Shown one piece after another: positions 63,525 through 64,000 of a stretch of 64,000 nucleotides of DNA. The position numbers and the translations under genes are program-made. The stretch lies in assembly GCF_017299535.1 (NCBI RefSeq), contig NZ_CP071238.1, forward strand, positions 1,116,001-1,180,000, written 5' to 3'. Position 1 is the first letter of the stretch. Every line of letters begins with the position of its first letter. The notes beneath the pieces were generated by a model. It ran no database searches. It saw only the letters and a program-made list of their open reading frames with translations, and was not told the DNA's origin. Source of the stretch: Serratia marcescens subsp. marcescens ATCC 13880. GTDB taxonomy: Bacteria; Pseudomonadota; Gammaproteobacteria; Enterobacterales; Enterobacteriaceae.

Positions 63525-64000
63525 TCAGAATGGGAATGAGATCAGCTCGACGGCGTCGGCGCTGACTTTGATCATCGATCCTTCGACGTGCCAGGCACCC
63601 AGCACCGCGCGATGGGCTTCGCCATTGCTCAGCGCCAGCCGGTGCACCGCCGGGCGATGGGTATGGCCGTGGATCATCCAGTGCACGTCGTGGCGCAGCA
63701 TGGTTTGTTCGACCGCTTGCGGGTTGACGTCCATGATGGCGTCCGACTTGTACTGGTTGGATTGCTGGCTACGGGCGCGCATCTTGGCGGCGATTTTCAG
63801 TCGCCAGCGCAGCGGCATCGCGAGGAACAGTTTTTGAATCAGCGGGTTGTGCACTTTACGGCGAAATTGCTGATAGGCTTGATCGTCGGTGCACAGGGTG
63901 TCGCCGTGCAGGATCAGGATCCTGCGGCCGTACAGCTCCAGCACTTTTTCTTCCGGCAGCAGCTGCATGCCGCTGGCGCGGGCGAAGCGCTTGCCGAGCA
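63525..64000 (-). CDS. lpxH: LpxH, UDP-2,3-diacylglucosamine pyrophosphohydrolase (5' end outside window)
   Basis: C-terminal two thirds of the lipid A enzyme that cleaves UDP-2,3-diacylglucosamine to lipid X and UMP. Visible metallophosphatase motifs are HGDTLCTDD and GHTHRPA; the family ending VELISFPF is intact at 63525. The N-terminal metal motifs lie beyond base 64000. It follows the enteric order purK-purE-lpxH on the same strand. Confidence 0.95.
   Translation of the reverse strand, partial: LGKRFARASGMQLLPEEKVLELYGRRILILHGDTLCTDDQAYQQFRRKVHNPLIQKLFLAMPLRWRLKIAAKMRARSQQSNQYKSDAIMDVNPQAVEQTMLRHDVHWMIHGHTHRPAVHRLALSNGEAHRAVLGAWHVEGSMIKVSADAVELISFPF

Overview
This window is enterobacterial chromosome with about 59% GC codon use, almost certainly from a prodigiosin-producing Serratia marcescens or a very close relative. 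The backbone keeps the enteric gene order acrA/acrR - mscK - rsmS/priC - ybaN - apt - dnaX - ybaB - recR - htpG - adk - hemH - gsk - ybaL - fsr - ushA - ybaK - ChiX - ybaP - copA, then cueR - ybbJ/qmcA - ybbN/ybbO/tesA - ybbA/ybbP - purK/purE - lpxH. The first gene (acrA) and the last (lpxH) run off the ends.

The main accessory feature is the 14-gene prodigiosin cluster pigA to pigN (31108-52055, all on the minus strand). It sits between copA and its regulator gene cueR. PigI, PigG, PigA, PigJ, PigH, PigM, PigF and PigN build the bipyrrole 4-methoxy-2,2'-bipyrrole-5-carbaldehyde (MBC). PigD, PigE and PigB build the monopyrrole 2-methyl-3-n-amylpyrrole (MAP). PigC condenses the two, PigL activates the carrier proteins, and PigK is an accessory protein. 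There is no pigO after pigN, so this is the S. marcescens cluster type, not the Serratia sp. 39006 type. A 400-base, very AT-rich stretch separates pigA from cueR and must hold the pig promoter.

Smaller departures from the E. coli order are: a diacid/glycerate module (cdaR-like regulator, GntP-type permease, glycerate kinase) between adk and hemH; an S13-family penicillin-binding lipoprotein between ushA and ybaK; a DsrE-like gene behind acrR; a small AT-richer membrane-protein gene between ybbP and purK; and a palindromic interspersed repeat between cfa and ybbN.

The most interesting non-gene signals are four. First, a predicted -1 frameshift site in copA (CCCAAAA followed at once by an in-frame stop) would release a free two-domain copper chaperone. 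Second, dnaX carries the conserved frameshift signal. Third, the sRNA ChiX has a terminator that overlaps the ybaP stop codon. Fourth, the N-terminal half of PigE resembles cyanobacterial acyl-ACP reductase, with a matching cysteine at residue 296. All calls come from reading the sequence; no database search was run.
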